Shown here in pieces: positions 1-10,345 of a stretch of DNA of 64,000 nt. A program made the position numbers and the translations under genes. Under the pieces are notes generated by a model. The model made no database searches and was not told the DNA's origin. It was given only the letters and a program-made list of their open reading frames with translations. The stretch comes from Tribonema minus (lineage: Eukaryota > Sar > Xanthophyceae > Tribonematales > Tribonemataceae). The stretch spans positions 992,001-1,056,000 of the forward strand of contig JAFCMP010000113.1 of assembly GCA_017506865.1 (NCBI GenBank). Direction: 5' to 3'. Each line of letters starts with the position of its first letter. The stretch's first letter is position 1.

Positions 1-1558
1 GATCGCGCTGCAGGCTCTCGAAGATGGAGCCTTCGAACGCCGCCGCGCTGTCGTGCGCCTCGAGATCAGCCCTCGCGAAAGCGGGCGCGGCGGCGGCGGG
101 AGTTGAAGATCGCGCTGCCGCGTGCTGAGCTCGCGCTTTGCGCAGCTCCACCAGCCTGGCGACGGCACACGGGGTAACAGGGAAGTGTGGTCAACGACCT
201 CAGTGCTCAGTGCTCAAATTTATGTTACAGTAGGCATCGTGATGTCACGTGCTGATGACTCGTCGTGACGACAGGAGCTAGCACACGCGACCTACTCTGG
301 ACGTTGCAGCCTAGATCCGTGTCATATGTGATGGTTGCTGTACAGTCACGACACGGAGCCCCCTGCACCTGGTATGCCATCATCGTTATATGCACATCTA
401 GTACTTAAGCACAGACCATGAAGTTGTGATGCTTCACAGACGCACTCAGAAACTCGCAGCGCGTGCGGCAAAACCGCCACTGCTGATCATCACCACCTCC
501 ATCAAAAAGCCTGACCGGTAGTACTCACAAAAGCCCACTCAGTGGCTCGTTGCTTCGACCAATGTGCACGGCACAACAATCGCTGCCGCTGATCATCACG
601 ACCGTCATCACCTGCAGTGCGCGGGGCCCTCGGCGCAGGCGACGGCGCTATTGCCGTGCGCCGCGCCGTGCGGCATGAACTCGCTGGGCTTGTACACGTA
701 GCGCGTGATCCTGGGCTGCAGCGTCTTGTGCAACGTGTGCGCCACAGTTGCGGTTTCATCGCTGGGCGTCTCATCTGAGAACAGCGAGCTGAAGCCCTGT
801 GCCCAGGACTCCATGTCGATGGTCTTGGCGTCGTGGAATATGGCGTCTTGCGCATCGGCGCGCTCCTTTTCTCTGCAGCGCGCAGCAGGCGCAGTTGCTT
901 TGGTCGGCGGCTGCAAGAACGGTGTGTGTGTGGGGGATTGCGTGGTGCGCAGGAGCGAGGGCTGTAGTGCTGTGGCAACTTTAGTAACGTTACGTTACCT
1001 GCAAAAAGGGTTGTTGGTGTGCAGGCAGGCGGCACGTGCGCATGTCCAAGGCGGCTCCTCATAGACACATAATGCTACATCGTGCAAGGCAGTTTATTGA
1101 AAGGAATTGGTCACAGGATTGGTCACAGGTCGTCATGCTTTTTCAGGATCAGGTGTGGCATGCATGCGCTGCGCTGCACACCTTGTCTCCTTCCTGGACT
1201 GCGCTGCTCTCGCGAGGTTGCTCGTGTCCCTCAACCTGTTCTCCACCTGGGTGTCCAGCACTGGTATGAAGTACCCATGTGCACCCAACGGAGCCATCTC
1301 CGGCACCGCCATGCCGCCATCTGGCAGCTCCAGCAGTCCGAGCCCTCGTTCCCGGTGCCGCCGCCGCCGTCTCGCTATATAATGGTCCTCCATCTTGCGA
1401 TAAGCCTCTCGTTGGGCCTCGCAGTACTTCGACAACCAGCGTTGAAAATGATCATCGCGATTGTGGGTGCCAAGGTTTTTGGGCGGAGTGTAGTTGAATT
1501 CCTCATCCTCCTTCTTCTCCCTCGCTCGAGCCTCGCTGCCTTGAGCGTAGTAGGTCAT
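1..1558 (-). CDS. Unknown multi-exon gene, 5' part (continues off the left edge)
   Basis: I do not recognise this protein. Three coding blocks read leftwards. Block A (1558-1182) starts at an ATG and ends at a good donor (AAG/gtgtgc). It encodes a charged, Arg/Lys/Glu-rich segment with a run of five arginines. Block B (910-612) follows a clear pyrimidine-rich acceptor (ttcttgcag), ends at CAG/gtgatg, and carries the motifs MESWAQGFSSLF and RYVYKPSEF. Block C (155-1) has acceptor gtcgccag, joins B in perfect phase, and encodes an Ala/Arg/Glu-rich, probably helical stretch running off the window. The A-to-B join is out of phase by two bases with the splice sites I can see, so a small exon or another donor (for example CAG/gtggag near 1245) is missing from this model. 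Blocks B and C are confidently one gene; A belonging to it is inference from strand and spacing. Confidence 0.55.
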
Positions 1559-1823
1559 GATGTTCTGCTAGGCCTGCATCAGACCGAGGAGGGGGCTCAT
1601 GATCGAATAAACGTCAAACATTGAACAGTTATTTACAGATTGAAATTTGAAGTCCTGAACATTTGAACTTTCAACGTCAACCTTCGAGCTAGCGCTCAGC
1701 CGTGTGGGCTGAGTGTAGGTGCAAAGGAGTGGGAGGAGTGGGCAGCATTGATTCAGCTAGGATCTAGCTCCCTTGCGGCTCGTGGAACTTGTGGGGGAGT
1801 GTCTGGCGTGGCACAGCCAAAAC
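1559..1823. promoter_or_regulatory. Putative bidirectional promoter between divergent genes
   Basis: These 265 bases separate the ATG of the leftward unknown gene (1558) from the ATG of the rightward VOC gene (1824). No open reading frame of note crosses it. It contains AT-richer patches around 1605-1690 with repeats related to TTGAA/CAACTT, but no recognisable TATA box at a fixed spacing. The promoter role is inferred only from the divergent arrangement. Confidence 0.35.
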
Positions 1824-4048
1824 ATGCTCCTGACAAGGCGAGCGCTCTGCGTCGTGACGGTGCTGCACTGCTGCGCCGGATTTGTGCCTGGCCCTGCTCG
1901 CTTGCTGAGGCATAGCGTATGCTGGTCTGCTACGGAGAGCGTGGACGAGGCGCCTGTGTTTGGAGGACTGCAGCATGCGGGCGTTCTTTGCTCAAATACG
2001 GAGGCATCGCTGGTGAGCATACAGACGAAAACATTGGTATTGTCACCAGCTCCATGACCCTGGCTGGACTGGTGCTGCACTGCCGATTGTGCTCAAACCT
2101 GTCGGCTGCAAGGAAAATGCGACGTGGCGCACCATGCACAACATGCACACAAGATGCGGCAGCAGAGCCAAGCACTGCTGTGAGTGGATCATGTTGCTGG
2201 TATGGAGGAAGCATGCGTATCAGATTGTGGTTCATACTGTGCAAGTTATCCATCAATGCAAGCGGGATGCAGCAAGTAAGTGCAGGCAGATGTCAATGTC
2301 GTTCACTGCCTGGGTTCAGGCTTGCACCATTCGAGTGCGCAGCTTTTTATTGCCCAGAGCGCCCCATGGCACTCACCCCGTTGAGTTGTTTTGCTGGCCA
2401 TGCCTGCCTGCATTGCATTACCAGGCCTTTTATACTGAAGTTTTGGGCTTCCAGGATGAAACCGAGTTGCGACCAAACCTGCCCTTCAAGGGAGCATTTG
2501 TCAGAGCTGGCGGCCAGCAGGTGAGCCACCGCGTTCATACGATCCTCAGCTTCCGTTGCTAGGTGCTTGAAACTCGTGGCCACACTTAATTTGATCCGCC
2601 CTTCAAAGTGCCATCAGAACTTCATAGTGCCCAGCGACATGGCAACAGGGTGTCGTGGACCATGTCATCTGTTGCAAATGCCCCTTTTGACCCCTAACTG
2701 TCCATATGGATTGTTGGCCGCTTGTGTAGCTTGCACAATTCTCTCTGCTGAAAGCGAGTTTGAGCTGAGCATTATGCCTAAATGGCCCTTGCGCACTCCA
2801 CGCCTGATTGGCAGATGCATTTTTGCGTGATCCCAGAAGACCCATCTACGCCCCAGCCTCACCTTAAACCTAGCCCTTTTCCAGTCCACGATGGGTACAT
2901 GCATGACACGCGTGATTCATGGAGATGCTATAGATGCTGTGCCTACGTGCGACATACATAATCTACATGCATACATACCCAAGAGACCATCACAGAGCTC
3001 AGCAACGGCACTGGCCTCTTGAGCACACACGAGATGCGCATGCGTGCAGCAACTGCCCTCGATGATGACATTGTACGCTGCTTCCTTGGCTCACACCGTG
3101 ATGACGCTTGTGCCCTGCCATATGTGACAGACAACGGCTAGGATCAGGGTTCGCGCTCGCTGATGCTCGCAGTACGCGTAGTGTGCGGCAACTCTATTAG
3201 TACATACTTACCTGCCATGAGAGGCATTGCTCAGGCAGACGTGACGCTGCGGTCAGATTGCGTGGTGCCAAGCTTTGCAGTGGAGACTGTACTGTATTGA
3301 GACAGTACGTGCTGCGTGACTTTGGGCCAACTCTCACTGCAATTTCAAGCGATCCAAGGAAGTGACGTGCTTCTCTATGGCACCGCTCAACACGCAACAG
3401 CACGCACTGGTACTGGTGTACACCGACAGTTATAGGAATATTGAAGTATGAAGTACTTCCAAGTATAGGTATACCAAACATGAAGATGCTCGAAGGCTTT
3501 CAGACCAACAGAAAGAGGGAAGACCGGGCGCTGCTTGGAGCCGTTCCAATGCCGGCGAGGTGCAGGTTGCTCACCAGAGTTGTGTTGCGCGAACGCGCAT
3601 TCTCCTTCAACAGTCAATATTGAAGCTGCCTGGCACAAAACGCGCAACGCGCACACAAGCCCACCGCGCCAGACATCTCTACAACTCCAGACGCTGCCGT
3701 ATCCCCCTGCCCCCCCCCCCCCAAGCAGATACACCTGCTGGAGCTGGAATACCCAGACCCGTCTCTACAAATTCAGACGTTGCATGAGTATCCCCCCCCC
3801 CCTCCCCTCCTCCCCCCACCCTGCAGATACACCTAATGGAGCTGGAAAATCCAGACCCGGTGGACGGGCGCCCAGAGCACGGCGGCAGGGACCGCCATCT
3901 GGCCTTCACCATCCGGTCGCTGGCGCCGCTCGAAGCAGCGCTCAAGCGGCACGGCCGCACGTACACGCGCAGCAAGAGCGGGCGCGCAGCGATCTTCACA
4001 AGGGACCCCGATGGCAACGCATTTGAGTTCCTGGAGGCGGACGTGTAG
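1824..4048 (+). CDS. VOC/glyoxalase I-family protein, probably organelle-targeted
   Basis: Three exons (1824-2012, 2425-2520, 3827-4048), all joined in phase 0, give 168 residues. The mature part reads as a single vicinal-oxygen-chelate domain of the plant glyoxalase I-like type: GLQHAGVLCSN at the start, FYTEVLGF, then MELENPDP, GRPEHGGRDRH, and RAAIFTRDPDGNAFEF near the C-terminus. His and Glu residues at the positions typical of metal ligands are present. Substrate cannot be read from sequence; relatives act on methylglyoxal or similar small electrophiles. The first ~30 residues form a hydrophobic signal-like segment ending AGFVPGPARLLRHS. A Phe just after the likely cleavage site, then a basic stretch, resembles plastid leaders of secondary algae. 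The start at 1824 is the first ATG in frame before this leader. Intron 2 carries a duplicated acceptor-exon block and decayed 3'-end copies follow the stop (separate entries). Confidence 0.85.
3681..3826 (+). repeat. Duplicated acceptor-exon junction in VOC intron 2
   Basis: The end of intron 2 and the first 33 bases of exon 3 are repeated about 98 bases upstream. The copy at 3729-3761 matches the true exon start at 3827-3859 with four differences, and is preceded by its own poly-C tract and CAG. The intronic parts (CTCTACAA..CAGACG..GC..GTATCCCCC) also match. A remnant of a third copy (CCAGACAT then CTCTACAA) is visible near 3673-3688. Using the copied acceptor would run into a stop, so it is probably not a productive exon. 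Confidence 0.8.
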
Positions 4049-4400
4049 CATGCGCGCACGCAGCACCGCTCAGCATGCGCAACAGCAGCGCTCGAGTGTG
4101 GCACGGCCGCGCCTGCGCAAGGAGTGAGGGCGCGCTTGCGCGGCGACATTCACCTTCGAAAGTGTGGAAGCGGATGTGCAGCGTGCACGCAGCGGTGCTC
4201 AGCGCGCATGTGTTGGGGGGAGGGGGCGGGGGCAGCGAGCGCTGCTCAAACGGCACGGCGGCGCGCACTCGAGGAACCGGGTTGCGTGTGCGGCGACATT
4301 CACATCGAAGTTTCTGGGAGTGGACGTGTAGGCAGCGGCAGAGCCCCAGCGAGCGTGAGTGGGGGGGGGGGGCGGAGGGGGAGAAGTTCAAAAGGTGGTC
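4049..4400 (+). repeat. Decayed tandem copies of the VOC gene 3' end
   Basis: After the stop codon the DNA repeats the last ~125 bases of the VOC coding exon at least twice with heavy divergence, at a spacing of roughly 140-150 bases. Landmarks recur in order: GCAGCGCTC.A, GGCACGGC, then a TTCGAAAGTGTGGAAGCGG-like or TCGAAGTTTCTGGGAGTGG-like version of TTTGAGTTCCTGGAGGCGG, then GACGTGTAG. The copies no longer hold an open frame. They are best read as tandem duplications of the gene end that have decayed. Confidence 0.6.
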
Positions 4401-6229
4401 CCAGCGCTCCACGGCTCGTGTACGTAGCAGCGCTCAGTTATCAGCTTCCGGACGGCATCTCATTAGCACTCACAGCTGGTAGTGAGCGGCACGGCAACAG
4501 CACTCAGCAACTTGCACGGCGCTTTGCTTCAGTCAACCGGAGTATTACTCGCAGTTTACATGACCACTCAGATATCCTTACAGCATTTGGTGCATTTCAG
4601 CGAAGCCTGTCTGCCGCCGCGTCACAAAGCTCACGTACTTGGTTTTCTTGCCACAAAGCGACTGCCGCGCTGGCGGTTGTACTGTAGTCGGAGGCGCATC
4701 AATAACACATCCTTTTGACGCGTATTCAACAAGTTTTGAATGCATTTGCCGCAATGGTGCTTTGCACAACCACGCTTGCGTCTTGGCTTACTGTCTGCTT
4801 ACCCTCAGCAGCACCTAGTATGCCCTCCACATTCCTGAATGGCAGATGCTCACACCGCTTGCTTTAGCACCACAACTTCTCTTAGATATGCGCGTGTGTA
4901 ACTAGTGAAAAAAATGTTACTCAGTAAGAAATTGCAAGCCTCAATTACGGGCGCTGCCACAGAGCCTACCACATGAGCCTGCCATTGTTTTCTTGTGGCA
5001 ACAAGGCAGCTTCTAACCCCACATATAACAATGCCAAAACAGAAAACCTGCATAGTGCCAAAAGAGGTCTCCAAGCACTTCATTGCAAGACAGAAATACA
5101 CAAGATATCTTAATACACGTCATTCCAAGGACAGGCACACAACTGGGATTCTGACGCTCACATATGAAAGCGCGCATGTCAGTAAGCTCATTTTGCAAGC
5201 AAGCACATTGGTACCATTCAAAAAGCCTGGAAAAATGAGTGAGAACGCAGCAGTGCAGAGAGTGTGATATATATGCCGTATATTGGATACGCGCGCGCGT
5301 GCACGTGCAGAGTGTAGCGGGAGGCAGGGGGGCTTGCGTTGCGTGTAGTCGGAGCGAGTTTGTCCGACGCAGAGGCAAGCGATCTCACCCACTGTTGCGT
5401 AGACTAGCATCCCTCGAGCTCTTTCTTAATATTACATCCTTCGGGCGCCTGTGGAAAGGCGACGGGGCTATGCACTAGGCACACACTGCTGACGGCATTC
5501 ATCCTCAAGGGGATACTCTGCCCCCTACTAGGGTTGGTCTAGGGTTGGCCTGCGCCTAACCCTAGATGAAGCCCAGACACATCGCGGCTCAGGAACGCCA
5601 GCGGAATGCTTGTGGAGCGCCGTGAACTACACGCAAGAGAACATATGAAAAATGCACATACCCACACGCAAATACAAAGTGTCAAGGCTTCACTATCGCT
5701 GCAGTAAATACCCTCCACGCACAAGTCGTCAGCACCTCCTCCCTCGTCAGCGGTGCTTTCGCATTTAGAGCAGCCCTTCCGGACTACTCTCGGACATGGC
5801 GCCTCGAGATATCTACCCCCCCAAGTTGCAGTAGCCCCCCCCTCGTAAACCCCGCCTTCAGTGCCAACAGGCTAGTACATGACTCCTCAGGCTGCCAGCG
5901 CCCACTGCGGCAAGTGCCACAGCAGGGTCTGACGTCTTGAAGACAAGTAAAAAAGGGGGCGGGGTAAGGGGGGCCTTGGTAGTGGGGGGGGGGGGGTGGT
6001 CAGTGCGCCTCGCAGTGTGGCGGCGGCGCTTTCGGGTGACCCAGAGGACCCCACATAAAACCGCTTGTGTGCAGGCTATGCGCAGCTGCCGCTAGGTGCT
6101 GCCACCGTGTGCTGTTGGCCGCTGCTGCGCAGTCGATCCAAGGGAGCGCCGCACTCGCTCCCGCTGCTAGTTTTTTTTTATGGAAAGGGGGGGGGGGCGG
6201 CTAAGGTTGAGCGCCGCTGCAGCGTGGAG
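4401..6229. other. Convergent intergenic region, no gene recognised
   Basis: This lies between the 3' end of the VOC gene and the 3' end of the leftward cellulose-synthase-like gene. Open frames here are short, lack convincing splice-site pairs and match nothing I know. It holds a poly-G tract (around 5984-5998) and purine- and pyrimidine-rich stretches. 3' untranslated regions and polyadenylation signals of both genes should lie here, but I cannot place them. Confidence 0.5.
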
Positions 6230-9200
6230 TTACGCTTCCCCGGCCTTGGCGGCCCGCGCCGCCTTGTGCGTGTTGTAGGCGGTGATGGCGTAAAGCCTGA
6301 AGCGGTGCAACAGAGCAGGCAGGCAAGATGGTGGGTAGGGTTAGTAAGGGTCAACCGGGAGAGGATAGATGATGCTATGAGGTGGATGTGTGGTGGTACA
6401 CGCACTGACTTTCTTTTTCGTATGTGGCGCGGGCAACGGCGGCAGAGGTATGTCTTCGATGCAATTCATCATTCATGAAAATGATGCGCACACTGACAAT
6501 CCTGCAGTTGCAAACGGCATGCACGTAACCAAAAATGTGCAGATATTGGCTAACATGGACCTAGCCATCCCCCTGTCACCGAACAACATGCAAACGCGAA
6601 CCTCCACATTTTTTGATGTTCACAACGATGTTCAACTCGCACCTGAACATGGGCCAGATGAGGTGAAGTGACGCTCCCGCTGCCAGCGCGCACATGAGGC
6701 CCCTCTCGTCGCCGTGCACAAGCCACGCCCACGCGCTCTGCATTGGTGGAGAGCAACGCGCCGAAGTCAAAGAAGCACGTTAGCCATGGCATTCATGATG
6801 GGAAAAATGCACAACAATTAAGTATCAGCACTGGTGTTGTATTCAACTGTGTCATGTCAAGCTTTGCTGGGGAAGAGACTTTATGCCATGTAATGTGGGG
6901 GGTGGACTGTGGGGGGTGGACAATGGCAATCTATGACACACGGTGCCCATTCTGTGCACACGGTTGAGCGCAAAACGGATGACACGCTGCTGAGAGGCTG
7001 GTCCACTCGGCAGTTACTCTGGCAGCATTGCGACAGCACGTTAGGAAGCTGCAACACAAGAGAGAAACCTGACAAAAGGGAATATCTCTACATGGCGACC
7101 AAGTTTGAATGGTCAATTCCACACCAAGACAAGTGCAACCAGCGGGCAGCAACCCTCCTCATGGTACCTTAATGCTGCACGGCACCTATCCTGATGCAAA
7201 TCATCACACAGCACGACGACTGACACTACAGGAAAGCGTCAGCAGCAAGACAGCAGTGCTCAAACACACTGTAAAGCAGCAGCAGTGCTCAGCAGCAGGC
7301 AGCAGTGCTCACCGACAGCATTGCGACGGCCTCCAGCGCAAACGTGGCGGGCAGGGGCCAGCAGGGGCAGGGGGAGTGCCAGTTGACGCACGCGACTGGC
7401 TTCTTCTCGCACGCAAACGTAAGCCTCTTCTGCAGCGCGAGGAAAAAAGAGAGTATGGAAAGCGAGTCAGTGCACAGCGTGCAGGTGGCGAAGCAAGTTC
7501 AGGAATGCGCAGCGGGTATGCATCAAGGGCGGAAAATATCGCGCTACTCTACTGCAGAGCTCCAGGCTACTCCACTGCAGAGCTCCAAGGCTTGGGTAGC
7601 ATGAACCAGAAGTACACAGGAGGACGTAGGGGAGGACCCCGAGATGCCATTTGGCGGCGGCGGCGTTTGAGTGGTTGTCGTTGCGACACTTTCAGACTGT
7701 CATACGACATGTAGATTCCTTACAGCTAGATGCCAATCATCTGGGCTTTTTCGCGCCCTGAGCGAGAATGAATAAAAAGTACACAGTGCACGACACGATC
7801 GTGAGAGTACAGTGTACGCAGTTCACTGGACTGAGCCAATGCGCATACACCAACAAGCCATATGAAAAGAGATGGGCCTACACCAGCGTCGAAAGTCAGC
7901 CCTTCAAGGGGCCACTGGTTGTGCACAGCAAAGTATCACACATTTCAGTGCATGTGATGCAGAAGGCTGAAAATCTGAAAGTGTACACGTACGGTATAGT
8001 ACACACCTGAACCTCGCCGATGATGGTCTGCACAATGCTGAAGACCTCCACAAAGGCAGAGGCGGCAAAGAACTGCATCTCGGTGAAGACGCGCTTGCGG
8101 TCCGTCTTCTTCCATTCGCTGGCTGCAAAGTTTTGGAAGGCGGCACATGCAAGTAGGGGTAGATAGGGTTAGGATTAGTTTGTAATCCCTAGTTTGTAAC
8201 ATCAATTGAGGCATCTCACACGTGAACAGGGCAGGAAACACATTGGGATGCTTTGATAGCAAACACTTGCCAGCAATCTCAACTCTCCACATGGCATCAA
8301 CCCTGTTGCCATCGCTTGCCCAAAAACTTCGATTCACGAAGCGGAGCTGTGTAGGGGCCAGGCTGTTTAGCACTTGCATGCAGGTAGAGAACACACAGTG
8401 CTCATGCGATCATACTTCAAGTACATTGTTGCGAAGCACATTGATGTGATGATTTCGCTCACCTATGGCTGTGGCCAGGCCGCACGTCATCACGTAGGGT
8501 GCCAGGTAGTACACCACCTCAGGCCAGTGGGTCTGCAGGCGTGAGGAACAGTAGGAGGAGCATGAGATGAGTGTTTTAACTCTGGCATAGCGCACTCGCA
8601 TGCGCTAGGTCGCCATTGTTGTACATGTGCCGTGTGATACACCAGCAGTACACGTGCACACACGCACACACAGGCCAACGAGTCTGGCGGAAGAGAATTA
8701 ACTGCACAAGGCAAAGTGGTGGATATGCGCAACAAAAACTACATACAGTTTGCAAGATATTTCACGTTGTGCAACAGTGACCCCACAACCAAACCATGTG
8801 ACACAGCCCTAAGCTTGCCTGCTGCCCTACACACCGTCAAAAATCTTCTTCCCGTGCTTGCAACGCGACATACTTCCACGACCAAGCTATGAAACTCAGA
8901 GCAGCAGCTTAACGCACGCACCTCGTAGGGGAAGATGCCAAAGATGCTGTAGACTACGGGCACGGTCATGACGGCGAGAGCTCCAAAGCCCCTGAAGTAG
9001 TACATCAGGCTGCAGCAGGACACGATGCGAGCAGTCACCAAATTGCGCAGATGTCAGCATGCATGTATGACACATGTATATATGATGAGCCTCAGCCAGC
9101 GTCCGCTGGAGTATGTGCGCCTACGCTCAAATGTGCATGTGGATGCAGGAATACGCTGCCATGTGACCATACTTCAAGTGCAAGTTGAAGAGGAAATGCT

Positions 9201-10313
9201 ACCCGTAACAGGGGCACATTGTGGCCCTACTGCGAGCTGAAGTGGAAGGTGAATGCTTGAATGCTCCTGTTGAACGACCACGCTGAAGCACATGGGTGCA
9301 GCATGGAGGCAAGCGCCCCCCACTGCAAGTGCAAGTTAAAGAAGAGACGCACCTGTTGAAGAGGAAGACCCTGTGCCACAGGTTGGGCCACATGCCGCTG
9401 TTGGGGTCGAGGAGGAACCACAGACCCCTCTGGAAGAGGGTCACGACGCCGCCGACGTGCCACCTGTAGATCTGCCTCAGGCGCCACTGGACGGTGTCGG
9501 GCGCTTGCGAACACAGAGACAGAAACTGGAGAGGTAGGCGGCAGAGAGAAAGAAAAGGGGCGAAGGGCGGGGGTCAGAGCTGCTATAGTAGATGGTAAGG
9601 TCTAGCACCAGACTTCGTCGCAAAAGGGAGTTGCAAGCCTGGCCATCTGTGCTTGATGTGTCAGTCATGAAGTGTCAACCCTGTGCAGCAGACCAGCTGC
9701 ACTTTGCATATGACACGCCACTGCAATCTACTTGCTGGCACGTGATCCGTCAAGATATGAGGCCTCATCCTGCACACATCCACCGATCACCAGCTTTTTC
9801 ATCTGCGGTGAATTCCCCGTATAAAAGATGATTCATCAGCAACGCAGAAGAGAAAATATACCAACACTGCAAGCGCGCGTTCCTCTCACCTCATCTGGCT
9901 CGAGCACGTACGCGCTCTTCCAGCCCAGCTTGAACAGCTCCAGGGAGGTCACCATGTCCTCGATCGGCGTGTCGGAGCGGAAGCCAAACTGCGACAGCGC
10001 ATACAATGCATGCACCACAGAGCATGACATGTGTGAGGCTGCAGTCCTCGGGGAATGCAGGTATTGGGGTCAAGCATGGTAGGTATGTGATGCCGTGCGC
10101 CCAGGGGTAGGTAGGTAGTGGGGTCAGAATGGCAACTGCGGCGGGCATGCGAAAGGCCACTCAGCTTTGGGCAGTGGGTAGTGGGTATGGCGATCAGCAG
10201 GGGGTACTCACGTCAAGGCCGCGGCGCAGGTGGTCGCGCTTGCACGCCTCGCCGCGGCAGGCACACTCAACGCTATTGCCTTGAAGTATACGCTTCTGTA
10301 CTCGACGCGCGTG

Positions 10314-10345
<32 letters not shown>

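Noticed and set aside
3729-3800. Extra VOC exon
   Set aside because: It is a duplicated exon start without its own downstream donor, and runs to a stop; treated as a junction copy.
7659-7769. tRNA-like or snRNA gene
   Set aside because: Two near-identical copies suggested an RNA gene, but no cloverleaf, B box or snRNA consensus could be found; target duplications point to a retroposon.
7726-7926. Candidate C-terminal exon of the cellulose-synthase-like gene with a hydrophobic stretch
   Set aside because: It overlaps the retroposon and has a weak acceptor. Exons at 6737-6643 and 6296-6230 join in perfect phase and give a natural end.
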